Below are positions 1 through 9,389 of a DNA stretch of 64,000 bases, one piece after another (the first letter of the stretch is position 1; the number at the start of each line of letters is the position of its first letter). Position numbers and translations under genes: made by a program. Source of the DNA: Armigeres subalbatus (taxonomy: Eukaryota > Arthropoda > Insecta > Diptera > Culicidae); the NCBI RefSeq assembly GCF_024139115.2, contig NW_026943250.1, positions 186,001 to 250,000 of the forward strand. The letters run 5' to 3'. The notes under the pieces are model-generated. The model ran no database searches. It had not been told where the DNA came from and saw only the letters and a list, made by a program, of their open reading frames with translations.

Positions 1-1140
1 TTCAATCAATTTAATATTACAGCAATTATAAAAATCTACTTAATTTTCAATCAAATTTTCGATTCAATCAATTTATTATTACACCATTTCTAGTTTACAG
101 GCTATGTAAATGTAATTATTTTTTGCTGTGCAATGAAATGGTTTGACATCAGCTTAAAATTGTCTTGGGATGGTACACTTATTACGTGCGCATTTTTTCT
201 GGGGTTTTCGACTCCCTCTCCCTCATGTAAGATTTCTTTCATACAAATGTTTTTTTAATTACATGGTGCGTAAAAAAACGACAGAAGCCACCCTCCCCTC
301 CACCATAAGTTCTTACGTAATATGTGTACGCCCCCCTAGCACCATTTGTTCTGGTCTCACTTTTGTTGAGGAACTCCCACGTGATCATTAGTTCTTACAG
401 ACTCCTGTGCTCTGAGATTTTGAAAATATTGATAATGAAAGTAGGAGTACTATCAAGTCATGTTATGTTTAGTCGCAATGGATAATTTCGGGACAGGATT
501 TTATTTTATCCCTTACTTCTAATTTTCCAAACTTACTCTGTAAAAATATCATGAGTTTTTCACATGAATCGTAATATATTAATACGTAATAACTTGCGCT
601 TCTACAGCTTTACTTCGTTTAAGGACGAAACAAAACCTATTCCATATGTTTACAATTTCTAACAATAAAATATTTTTTTCCATAGCACTGCGGTGAGGAG
701 GCTGAAATCGGTTATTAAATACCTGTGGAAATGCTCATAGAAAGAGAACTCTACATTGGCTTCGCCAGCCTTCGATATTTGATGGGGCACTACTTGGTGC
801 AAGCACGTTGTCTTAGAGAACTATAGCCTGCTTGCGACGACTGGTACCTCTAGCTCCGATATTTGTACTTTAGCTTACAGGTCGTTGATGCCGAGAAGAT
901 AAACCGTCTATTCAATGAAAAATCACAATATGTGGCCTGCTAGACCATTTTACTCACTTCTAACATTTATGACCGTCTTTTTGGAATTGGTCCCACTGTG
1001 CGTTGGCGGCCCACAGTGCTTCGAACGTATGGAACTACGGGACAAAAATCATAACTTACATTCTATACGTTTTAACTCAATGGTGTCTTTGGGAAAATGA
1101 TTGTAAACTGGTTTTTCTACTATTTGCATTATTGAAGTAT
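1..1140. other. AT-rich stretch without a recognisable gene
   Basis: Short open frames occur here (for example 170-391 and 915-1100), but they have no recognisable domain, codon structure or splice context. I see no repeat shared with the rest of the window. Confidence 0.5.
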
Positions 1141-1148
1141 GTTAAATT

Positions 1149-1430
1149 GATAATTGCATTAGTGGCGTAAACGCCAAATTTTGAAACAATTGAGATCATT
1201 TTGGGAAAATTGTCACTTATGATAAAAACTATTATTTGCGTAATTGACCTATGTTGCACAGATAATTTCATAAATGCCGTAAACGCCAGATTTTACGATA
1301 TGCCCCAAAGAACCAGGATCTTTTTACGAAAAATATGTGATATGATAATGTGGTATGTTAACAGTTTTTATTACAACAATTGACCAATTTCCAATTGATC
1401 ATCTCATAAGTGACGTAAACGCCAGCTCTC
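1149..1430 (+). repeat. Three degenerate copies of a unit containing GTAAACGCCA
   Basis: Three blocks end in GCGTAAACGCCA, CCGTAAACGCCA or GACGTAAACGCCA (near 1164-1178, 1272-1287 and 1411-1425). Each is preceded by an AT-rich stretch resembling ATTGATAATT..CATAAGTG. The first copy contains a perfect inverted repeat (TGGCG-TAAA-CGCCA). Spacing is about 110-140 bp, so this is a diverged short tandem repeat or the remnant of one. Function is unknown. Confidence 0.5.
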
Positions 1431-1520
1431 ATGTTTTATACTATAGAATCAGAATATCCTTAGTAATGATTTGAGGGATTTTTTTAACGACGGTATCAGA
1501 AATCATTGGAACTTGTTATA

Positions 1521-1665
1521 TTTTTTTCCAAGTATGCTTATTTGGTAGGCTCAGGCGTGTATAACTCTTTACGGAGCCATGGCTCTTTGTGATATTTACA
1601 ATCATATTATCTTATTATGAAGTTAGTAACAGAGGGGGAGAAGCCAGCGTACTCGTGGTGACTGG
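1521..1665 (-). mobile_element. 3' tail of a non-LTR retrotransposon (fragment)
   Basis: Read on the minus strand, this block closely matches 61837-61981. Both run from a CCACGAGTACGCTGG segment, through a segment reading GGAGCCATGGCTC in + orientation, to an AATAAGC or AATAAAC signal and an A-rich tail (the T run at 1521-1527 on the plus strand). A shared 3' end, an A tail and missing upstream sequence are what a 5'-truncated LINE insertion leaves. The family is not identified. Confidence 0.55.
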
Positions 1666-1895
1666 GATCATCATCAGGATGAAGGAAAGTTTCTGATATT
1701 TCGAATGGTTGATACGTTAACTATGAAATCATGGGCAGTAGAGCAATAAGCAGACTCTCATCTGAGCTCTCATCCTCCGAAAATTTTCGTTTGTAGGTGC
1801 TATGCGTCCATCAAAACCCTATTTCCATACAAGTTTCACCGTCCTTGAGCTCTCTACCGAAATTTTCTGCATAATGCTTAGCGAGGTACAATTCA

Positions 1896-2484
1896 TCAGG
1901 TCTTGCAAATTAACCTCAGCGGACGTTTTAGACGCGGAAACCTGTTTATGAATGTTTTTTTTTTCCTTTTCTTTTCCAACGCGTAAAGGCTAGGAAGCAG
2001 ATTTGCATGCACCTCGTTTAAAGTACTTTGCAGCAGATTGTACTTTCTGTCGGATAAACTCAAGTCAATGTACAACGCCAGTACTTGTGTCGCTGTCATT
2101 ACCTTTTCATGATTTGCGCTTGAGCTACTTGATATATTGGCCGCAAATGCTAGCTCCTCAGGTTCATTTTTATTGATAAGGTCTTCAACACGTAGTTTCT
2201 TGGTTTTATTCGAACATTCCTGAAACGGTTTTTGATGTCTACCCTTTGCGATGTTGAATGAAGACTCGACAATTCCTTCAATATTTATTTTCGGATTGCG
2301 AGGAAGATTTACCAACGAAGACAATCAGAGAGTTTTGCTTCTCGAATTTCTCGGATGATCGAAAGCTCTTTAACCATTTTTGATCAATTCTCAAACAAAA
2401 GATTTTGCAAAACTGCTTTAGTTCTTTCTCAAGTTCCTGGGAGAAATCTTCTGCATTATATAAATCAGACAGAAACTTCAACAC
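1896..2484 (-). pseudogene. Broken minus-strand open reading frame, unrecognised family
   Basis: Two minus-strand frames abut with a frameshift near 2320. The upstream one (2484-2278, 68 codons) begins with an amphipathic Leu/Glu/Lys-rich stretch, and the downstream one (2324-1896, 142 codons) ends with a basic tail. The segment GRHQKPFQECSNKTKK recalls a short motif seen in many uncharacterised invertebrate repeat-associated proteins, but that is from memory and not secure. I cannot assign a function. The frameshift, the lack of an obvious start context and the transposon-rich surroundings suggest a decayed repeat-borne gene rather than a live host gene. It could also be two exons, but no splice signal was convincing. 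Confidence 0.35.
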
Positions 2485-2489
2485 ACGAG

Positions 2490-3080
2490 CTTTTCGTTAG
2501 GACGGATCAACGGAAAGCTATTGTTTGATTTTATCTATGTTATTGAGCGCAAGAGTATCATCTAGAAAATCGTTAACAGCTATTAATAGAGCAAATAAGA
2601 GCAGCTGGAATCACTTCCATTATCTTAAGAATACTATAAGTGAGATCTGGTGCGATTTTCAGAGATGTGTTTTGATGTACTTTTTTTTAAAAGCTGTTTA
2701 AAGTTGCAGATTATTTCTTCCTATTTAACGTCATGCCCAAGACTTGGAAGCTTCACTTATCACAATGATGGAAATATGTCCTACTGAAACACATTCAATT
2801 GGATCTTACTTACTTGATTTTACGCTTTCCATATCGATTTTCACAGTGAAAGGTACCGTTCGAAAACTTAGGAAAGAAAAAGATGCTTTTCACTAACAGG
2901 TGATAAATCATCCACTTTCAGCGATAGAAATGTTTACAAACACGAGTTGGTTTGATCGTCCCAGTGACCTCACAAAGATACTAATGCGCATACAGCATAA
3001 CTGAAACATATGTTAATATCATGGTCTACTTGATTCGACTAAATACGAGAGTCGATTTTTCCATTTTGTCCAAGGGACAC
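2490..3080. other. AT-rich intergenic stretch, nothing recognised
   Basis: No long open frame, recognisable repeat or RNA gene is visible. The sequence is AT-rich and not obviously shared with other parts of the window. Confidence 0.4.
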
Positions 3081-3084
3081 AGCA

Positions 3085-3686
3085 CTGTGCGGCCCAACTA
3101 GAAGATTATATCAAAGTTATATCAATATATGTTATTATGTTATACTAAATGTTTATAACAAAATTTGTTAGAGGAGCAGAATGTTGTTAAAATATCAAAA
3201 TTTCTATCAAAATTACACAACTACACAACAAAAAACTATCAAATTTCGTTACAATTTTATTATAAAAATAACATATTTTGTTAGACATTTATAACAGAAC
3301 CAGATACAAAATATATTGTTTACTGTGCAGTTGGTATTCGTGATAGGTCTCCGGTTTGTGATCAACAATCAGAAACATTTGATTTTGTCTGAACAAGAAC
3401 ATTTTTCAAGAACATGAAACTAACAACATTACAAATTAGGCAACCATTTCAAATTATGTCAGCGTTGTGATATCTATGGCTGGGAGACTTTGCTACATTT
3501 ATTTTAACAGTGGACAATGTTAGGCAATTCGGTGTTGAGCATTTTTCAAATCATATTTTTCAAAAATCCTGTTGCAGCATTTGAAAGATAATGGCTACTA
3601 AGAACAAAATTGTATCAAAATAAGTTATAAATATCACAATATGTTAAAATTGTGTTCAGTTTTTGTTATGCTCTTCTAGTCGGGGT
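3085..3686. mobile_element. Short non-autonomous element with inverted ends
   Basis: The left end carries CCAACTAGAAGATTATATC and the right end, reverse-complemented, carries CCGACTAGAAGAGCATAAC, so the termini are imperfect inverted repeats of about 22 bp. The interior is AT-rich and repeats motifs like ATAACAAAATTTGTTA. It has no coding capacity. The internal section 3220-3490 has a diverged direct copy at 4800-5070, which supports a dispersed element family. The target duplication was not resolved. Confidence 0.5.
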
Positions 3687-3689
3687 GCT

Positions 3690-4090
3690 CCACGATGATT
3701 CCGTTGACTTGTTTCAAAAATTATTTATTAGCTAAAGAAAATTTTCTGGAGAATGACGACTGAAGTTTTTCTATTACAATTAAACCGAAATGTCGGATGT
3801 AGGAACAATCAAATATATCAATACTGCTATCGCCGAAATAACTCAATCTGTCAAGAAAATTATTTTGTTCTTTCCATAGGAAACTTTATAAAGTAACTCT
3901 AAGAGTACCAGCTGGGAGAAGTTCATGATGACCAATTTGCTTTCCGATCAACCAACAATACTATCAAAGTGCTGTTGCTGTATCTAGATATCAAAATCAA
4001 AGGGTACAGTAGGGATCAATTCTATCCAGTGCTCTTGTGCCTCCACTCAGCATTCCTACCGACGCGTCGTCGCGACGACAAGTTGATCAA
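3690..4090. other. AT-rich stretch, nothing recognised
   Basis: No gene, repeat or RNA signal is supportable. A GACGCGTCGTCGCGACGAC segment at about 4060-4078 is a short GC-rich palindrome-like patch in otherwise AT-rich DNA. Confidence 0.35.
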
Positions 4091-4097
4091 AATTCCT

Positions 4098-4640
4098 GAT
4101 TAATCCACCTAGCCATTCTCGCATGATTGAAAATGTAAATTTCACATCGAAATGTGTAAAATAGCACTGTTAGGTAGATAGTCCAATTATCAATATTTTG
4201 ATAATGGGTTGCATAGAATGCAACTTTTTGAGAGCGAATCGGATTAGTAGAAGTACCAAAAAGGATTTTTATTGTTACATACTCTTTTCAAAATTACTAT
4301 TTTGGTCATAGCTTTTAATCCCTCAGTTCGATCCGGTCAATTTATAACAGTGAGACAGGATTCAGTTGGAGTTGAATGTAATTCGCTAGAAAAAATTTGA
4401 CCACCACATCAAGAACCGTGTTTGGTTTATCTGGCTGAGTTTAGCAAGCTAACGATTAGTTCATCATCTCGGGTTCTATCGAGGCGCTTCGATCGAGAAA
4501 ACCAGGTATTCACGCAACTAACTTCCTTACAAAAATTAGAGAGCATGTGCGTTTTGATCATTCAAGATAACCTTTGTATGGGTCCTATCCCACTGCTCAA
4601 TTTACGACAATGAGATAGTGGGCTCGCTAGCAAAGGTGAA
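4098..4640 (+). mobile_element. Degenerate member of the ATTAATCCACCTAG element family
   Basis: It starts with ATTAATCCACCTAGC, the same end as the element at 52146. It contains decayed copies of that element's sub-repeat: GCATAGAATGCAACTTTTTG near 4210, then a 'GGTCATAGC...GATCCGGTCAATTT' segment from 4310. The far end is not recognisable. It is an old, eroded copy. Confidence 0.5.
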
Positions 4641-4784
4641 CGCACAGTAAGTTAAGTTTTATTATAGACAAATCTTGAAAAACGAGTTTTTCCGATTAAT
4701 GGGATTCCGATTAAAAATTGACTCCTTTGCACCTATAATGGTGCAACTGTACCAATAGTGGTAGTTGTTGATGTTAAATGACAC

Positions 4785-5075
4785 CAATATCATTTTTGTT
4801 AGCAAATTTATCAGTTTATCTATTTGCTAATTTTGTTACAATTTTGCCACAAAAATAACAGAATTTATAACAGAATCCGATACAAAACATATTTATTTTG
4901 CGGTTGGAACTTTTTACAGGTCGTGATAGGTCTCCAGATTGTAACTGATAAATACTTTTCTTTTGTTTTTGTCTGAACAAGATTGTTTCTCAAGAAGATG
5001 TAACTAAGCCCATTTTATTAGTGACAGCCTTTTCAAATTATATCAGCGTTGTGGTATCTATGGCTAAAATTTTTT
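4785..5075 (+). repeat. Diverged second copy of the 3085-3686 element interior
   Basis: Long stretches align in the same orientation with 3220-3490, including AACAGAAT/CCGATACAAAA, CGTGATAGGTCTCC, TTTTGTCTGAACAAGA and TCAGCGTTGTGGTATCTATGG. The inverted-repeat end of the other copy is not visible here, so this copy is truncated. Confidence 0.65.
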
Positions 5076-5087
5076 AGCATAGCGGCA

Positions 5088-5405
5088 TAGGCATAGCGAG
5101 ACTTTGTTTGGGGACACAAAAGTCTCGCTATGCCTGGTAGGAGTGTAAGGGGGTTGATGCTTCTGCGGCACCTCAGAAATTGGAGACGTGTAAGATAAGT
5201 GGTGCCACTCCGTTGAGTGAAGTTTCGCTAGGCCTGGTAAGAGTGTTGGGGGGCAAATACCTCTGCGGCACCTCAGAATTAGGGGACACGAAAGTCTCGC
5301 TATGACTGGCAGGAGTGTCGAGGGATTGATGCTTTTGCGGCACCTCAGAAATAGGAGACATAAAAGGATCTGCCTCGTAGCTGAGGTAGGAGCGGCATAG
5401 GAGCC
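5088..5405 (+). repeat. Short tandem repeat, unit about 72-100 bp
   Basis: Three units begin with GTCTCGCTATGCCTGG or a close variant (5122, 5222 and 5294). Each continues through 'GGAGTGT..GGGTTGATGC' to TGCGGCACCTCAGAA and a GGAGAC or GGGGAC segment. Unit lengths differ because the first carries about 30 extra bases (GTGGTGCCACTCCGTTG). The phrase GCGGCATAGG recurs before and after the array. Identity is unknown. Confidence 0.6.
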
Positions 5406-5639
5406 ACCAACCTAGGGTCGCCTTTGGTACCACTCTGTTGCAGGACGGGGTGAACACCATACTGAATGAGGACCGTCTATGTTGTGAGATGGCGACATGG
5501 GGTACCTCCTGCAGGGTACCTGTAAGTCTCTTGCAATTATTCGAGCGGCATAGGCAGGTGAGTGTTGGGGCACATGTGCCAGTGTGTCTTGTGCACATGT
5601 GGTGCATGGGAAGTGCTAGGAGAGTTGAGGCGCATACGT

Positions 5640-5847
5640 GCACTTGTGTACGTCATGTAGGGAGCGCAAGGCCCAATAATAATCCCCCGAAGTATTGCTT
5701 AATTGCGAGCCGGGGGAATGACTGTAGAGAAAGGAGTTGGTTTTAGTGGGTCGAGAGTGGTGATCCCATCCCCGCACTACTTGGGTTCGCCTCCTCAGAT
5801 GTCTGGTTGCAGATATCCATTACCTTCGTTAAAAAAAGACGGTACCT
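5640..5847 (+). mobile_element. Probable 3' untranslated tail of an R1-type LINE
   Basis: GC-rich sequence contains GGGGGAATGAC, AAAGGAGTTGG and TTAGTGGGTCGAGAG and ends in TGCAGATATCCATTACC followed by an A run. The tail of the R1-clade LINE at 40202-40697 has the same layout: an AGTGGGTCC segment, then TGCAGATTTGCCTTCATCC and an A run. No coding sequence is attached. Its A tail abuts the hAT remnant that starts at 5838, suggesting insertion into that element's end. Confidence 0.45.
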
Positions 5848-7075
5848 CGAATAAAAATGCGTAACTTATCATCTCTGTATACATATACGATATGAAGCAT
5901 ACCATGAGAGACTTTTTTTTCGCAAGTTGTCATGATAAAGAATTGATTCGGGAGGCTATACCTCATGGGAAATTTCTTCAAAAAAAACTCCAAACGCAGA
6001 GTGCACTGGTTTGGTTAATGCAGCTTTTTTTCCGAATCAGCTCAATAGCTTCGTTACAAGAGGGTTGGAAGCTTCCTTATAAGCGTCTCGGAAGCCTCCC
6101 AAAACAGCTCGCAATTTTTCTTTCGAGAGACTCCGAAGCCTCCTTACAAGATGCTCGGAAGCCTTCTTTCAAGAGGCTCGGAAGCCTCCTTTCAAGAGGC
6201 TCGGAAGCCTCCTTCCAAGAGGCTTGGAAGCCTCCTGCCAAGAAGATTGGAAGCCTTCTTTCAAGATTCTCAGAAGCCTCCATCCAAGAGGCTCGGAAGC
6301 CTCCTTCCAAGAGGCTCGGAAGCCTCCTTCCAAGAAGCTCGGAAGCCTCCTTCCAAGAGGCTCGGGAGCCTCCTTCCAAGAGGCCTGGAAGCCTCCTTCC
6401 AAGAGGCCTGGAAGCCTCCTCCAAGAGGCTCGGGAGCCTCCTTTCAAGAGGCTCGGAAGCCTCCTCCAAGAGGCCCGGAAGCCTCCTTCCAAGAGGCCTC
6501 GAAGCCTCCTCCAAGAGGCTCGGAAGCCTCCTTCCAAGAGGCCTGGAAGCCTCCTCCAAGAGGCTCCAGCCTCCTCCAAGAGGCTCGGAAGCCTCCTTCC
6601 AAGAGGCTCAGAAGCCTCCTTCCAAGAGGCCTCAAGCCTCCTTCCAAGAGGCTCAGGAAGCCTCCTTCCAAGAGGCTCGGGAAGCCTCCTTCCAAGAGGC
6701 TCAAGCCTCCTTCCAAGAGGCCTCAAGCCTCCTCCAAGAGGCCTGGAAGCCTCCTTCCAAGAGGCTCCGGAAGCCTCCTTCCAAGAGGCTCAAGCCTCCT
6801 TCCAAGAGGCCTGGAAGCCTCCTTCCAAGAGGCTCAAGCCTCCTTCCAAGAGGCCTGGAAGCCTCCTTCCAAGAGGCTCGGAAGCCTCCTTCCAAGAGGC
6901 TCGGAAGCCTCCTTCCAAGAGGCTCGGAAGCCTCCTTCCAAGAGGCTCGGAAGCCTCCTTCCAAGAGGCTCGGAAGCCTCCTTCCAAGAGGCTCGGAAGC
7001 CTCCTTCCAAGAGGCTCGGAAGCCTCCTTCCAAGAGGCTCGGAAGCCTCCTTCCAAGAGGCTCGGCATTCACACA
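5838..7075 (+). mobile_element. Remnant of a hAT-type element carrying a 23-bp minisatellite
   Basis: GGTACCTCGAATAAAAATGCG at 5841 corresponds to the GGTACCTCGGACAAAAATGCG segment near the left end of the intact element at 21598-26512. Both then enter a minisatellite of the same 23-bp family. The terminal inverted repeat itself is missing on the left, where a LINE tail abuts, and no matching right terminus is visible after 7068. It is therefore a truncated older relative. Confidence 0.6.
6060..7068 (+). repeat. 23-bp minisatellite, array 1 (CCTTCCAAGAGGCTC type)
   Basis: Direct repeats of a 23-bp unit with core CCTCCTTCCAAGAGGCTCG, about 45 units, irregular at the left edge and nearly perfect from about 6850 to 7068. 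Because 23 is 3n+2, every forward frame cycles through the same 23-residue peptide, and the unit holds no stop on either strand. This explains the overlapping open frames in all six frames. I see no codon bias, start context or domain arguing for translation. It differs from array 2 at two diagnostic positions (TTCC versus TTTC, GCTC versus GCCC). Confidence 0.9.
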
Positions 7076-7457
7076 AGTCACACAAGTCAAGCCAAGTACG
7101 AGATACTGAAGACGACCACACAGTTGTGGTCAAAATATGTATCTGCAAAGATATCGAAAATAATTTGTGGAATTAAATGGAGAGTACTTAACTCGTCTTA
7201 GACAGTTGAATACATTTCACTAAAAGAGCTTAAAATATTTTCCCACATTTGAAGGTTGAACCCCGTCTTTCCAGACTTTGGGTAATTTTGGGACACCCTT
7301 ATATGCACGGGAAGCGACTGCTCGAAGCAACCGAGATGCATGTTCAGCAATCCGGAGAACGGAAACGACCATACGATGGGTGGTTTCCAATGCCTTGCAT
7401 ACAAAAGGCGATAGCAGGACGGGAATAATGGACATCAATTGGTTAAATCCACACTAC
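7076..7457. other. Unassigned stretch between array 1 and the first foldback element
   Basis: Contains a small inverted repeat, CCACACAGTTGTGG, at 7117-7130. No domain, LINE motif or terminal repeat is recognised. Short open frames at 7198-7438 have no support. Confidence 0.35.
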
Positions 7458-7467
7458 GAATCTGTGT

Positions 7468-7612
7468 CAAAAGGTCGAAGGACAAAAGGTCGAAAGGACA
7501 AAAGGTCTAATGGACAAATGGTCGAAAGGTCAAAAGGTAGAATATGTGTCATAACGTCGAAGGTCAAAAGGTCGAAGGACAAAAGGTCGGAAGAACAAAA
7601 CGACAAGAAATG
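7468..7612 (+). repeat. Tandem repeat of GGACAAAAGGTCGAA-type units (left arm)
   Basis: About ten units of 11-16 bp alternate between GTCGAAGGACAAAAG and GTCGAAAGGACAAAAG, with decayed members in the middle. It pairs with the reverse-complement run at 8931-9073. Confidence 0.85.
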
Positions 7613-8925
7613 AGAGGGGAGTTGTGAGTAGTGACAAGTGAGATGCAAGATGGAGGTAGCGAGCATAGATAAATGAGAAGTGAGAAGTGAAATGTGAAAA
7701 GTGAGAAGTAATAAGTGAGATGTAAATAAGAAGTGAAAAGGAAGAAAGAAGAAAGGAGGAAACATATATAGTAAGAAAGAAAAAGAACAGAAGAGAAAAA
7801 CAGAACAAAGAAAGAAGAAGGAAGAAGAAAAGAAAATAGAGGAAGGAAGGAAGAAGAACAGAAGACACAATGAAGCAGAACAAAAGAAACAAGGAGGAAG
7901 TAGGTAACAGGAAAAGATGAAAAAGATAGAAGAAGAGGAACAAAAAAGAGAGCAATAAGGAAGAAAGGAGGAAGAAAAAAGAAATAAGGAACAAAGAAGA
8001 GAGAAATAAGGAAGAAAGAAGAAAGAAAGAAGGAAGGAAGAAGGACGAAAGAAAGAAGAAAGGAAGAATGTAGAAAGAAGGAAGAAAGAAGAATGAATGA
8101 AGGAAGAAAGAAGAGAAGAAAGAGGAAAGAAAAAAGAAAGTTGGAAGAAAAACAGGAAACAAGAAGGAAGAAGAAAGAAAGAAGTTGGGAAGAAGGAAGA
8201 AAGAGAGAAGGAGGAGAGAAGAAAGAAGGAAGAAAAGAGAAAAAAAAAGAAAGTAGGGAAAAAGGAGGAAGAAAGAAGGTGGAAAGAAGGAATAAAGACG
8301 GAAGAAAAAGAAGAAAAACCAAGGAAAGGAAGAAAGAAGAACGTAGAAAGAGAGTAGAAATAAAGCAGAAAGGAAGGAATAAAAAAGAAAGAAGGAAAAA
8401 AGAAAGGAGAAAACGGAAGAAAGAAATAAGAAAGGAGGAAAGAAGGATGCGAAAAGGAATAAAAAAGAAAAAAAGGAAGAGAGAAGCAAAAAAGAAAGAG
8501 TAAAGAAGGGAAAAAGGAAGAAAGTAAAAAGAAAGCAGGAAACAAAAAGGAAGAAAAAAGGAGGAGAGAGAAAGAAGAAAGAGAGAAGAGATAAGGCAGA
8601 AAGAAGAAAGAAAGTAGGAAATAGAAGAATTAAGAAGAAAGCAAGTAGGAAGAAAGAATGAAAAGAAAGGAAGAAATAAGGAAGAAAAAGGGTGGAAAGA
8701 AGGAAGAAATATGAAGGAAAGAAGGGAGAAAAAAGGAAAAAAAAGGATGAAGTTAGAAATAAAGAAGGTGAAATATGGAAGGAAGAAAGAAGTAAGAAAG
8801 AAGAAAGGAGGAAAAAGAATTGAAGGAAGGAAACAGATGAAGGAAGAAGGAAAAAGGAAGAAGGAAGAGAATAGAAGAAAAAAGGAACAAGTAATAAGAA
8901 AGAAGGAAAAAGAAAAAAAGATCTC
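7613..8925 (+). repeat. 1.3 kb polypurine (A/G) tract
   Basis: After a GTGAGAAGTGA-type start (7620-7735), the plus strand is nearly all A and G, mainly GAAGAAAGAAGG-like words with scattered T and C. The minus strand therefore reads as a Phe/Ser/Leu-rich pseudo-frame (for example 8966-7530), which is a composition artefact. Long homopurine runs can form triplex (H-DNA) structures; whether this one does is not known. Confidence 0.9.
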
Positions 8926-8930
8926 TTGGT

Positions 8931-9073
8931 TTTTCCGACCTTTTGTCCTTCGACCTTTTGACGCAATTTTTTTGTTTCGACCTTTTGTCTCTGCTACCTT
9001 TTGACCCTTCGACCTTTTGTCCTTTCGTCCTTTTTACCTTCGACCTTTTGTCCTTCGACCTTTTGTCCTACAA
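8931..9073 (-). repeat. Tandem repeat of CCTTTTGTCCTTCGA-type units (right arm)
   Basis: Reverse complement of the 7468-7612 array; units are again 11-16 bp with single-base differences. It lies immediately beyond the polypurine tract. Confidence 0.85.
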
Positions 9074-9389
9074 CCCACCTACTGTCATCACTGTCCCACT
9101 GACAATTCAAAATAAGTAAACAAACATATCATTTCAGGACTAATTTTCTGTGATGCAGTAATGGTTGTTAAGCGATTTGAATGATTTAATTACTATAATA
9201 GTTATCGTTATGTGCCGTTATGTCGGAGAGCTATCAGATTCGTCAAACCGTCGTTTGAATTTTTGTTTACAAAAGCAGATAAGTCGTTTTGAAAATTTTG
9301 TCTTGATTTGGTAACAATATTGTATCTGGAAAAAACGCCCACAGCAAAATAATAACGTGAATTTTATGCTTGACCCAGTAGCATAGCTG

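Larger units (their letters stand above)
7458..9073. mobile_element. Foldback-like element with tandem-repeat inverted ends and polypurine core
   Basis: The left arm (7458-7612) is a run of GGACAAAAGGTCGAA-type units. The right arm (8931-9073) is the same run in reverse complement (CCTTTTGTCCTTCGA). The core, 7613-8925, is almost pure A/G on the plus strand. Candidate direct repeats at 7449-7457 (CCACACTAC) and 9074-9082 (CCCACCTAC) match imperfectly. Inverted ends built of short tandem repeats are the hallmark of Drosophila FB (foldback) elements, which also make 9-bp duplications. Family assignment is by structure only. Confidence 0.55.

Noticed and set aside
5173..5746. Overlapping frames of 156 and 102 codons
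   Set aside because: They run across a tandem repeat and a GC-rich LINE tail and have no recognisable protein similarity.
7530..8966. A 478-codon minus-strand frame rich in Phe, Ser and Leu
   Set aside because: Pure composition effect of the polypurine tract; every neighbouring frame looks the same and there is no membrane-protein pattern beyond the bias.
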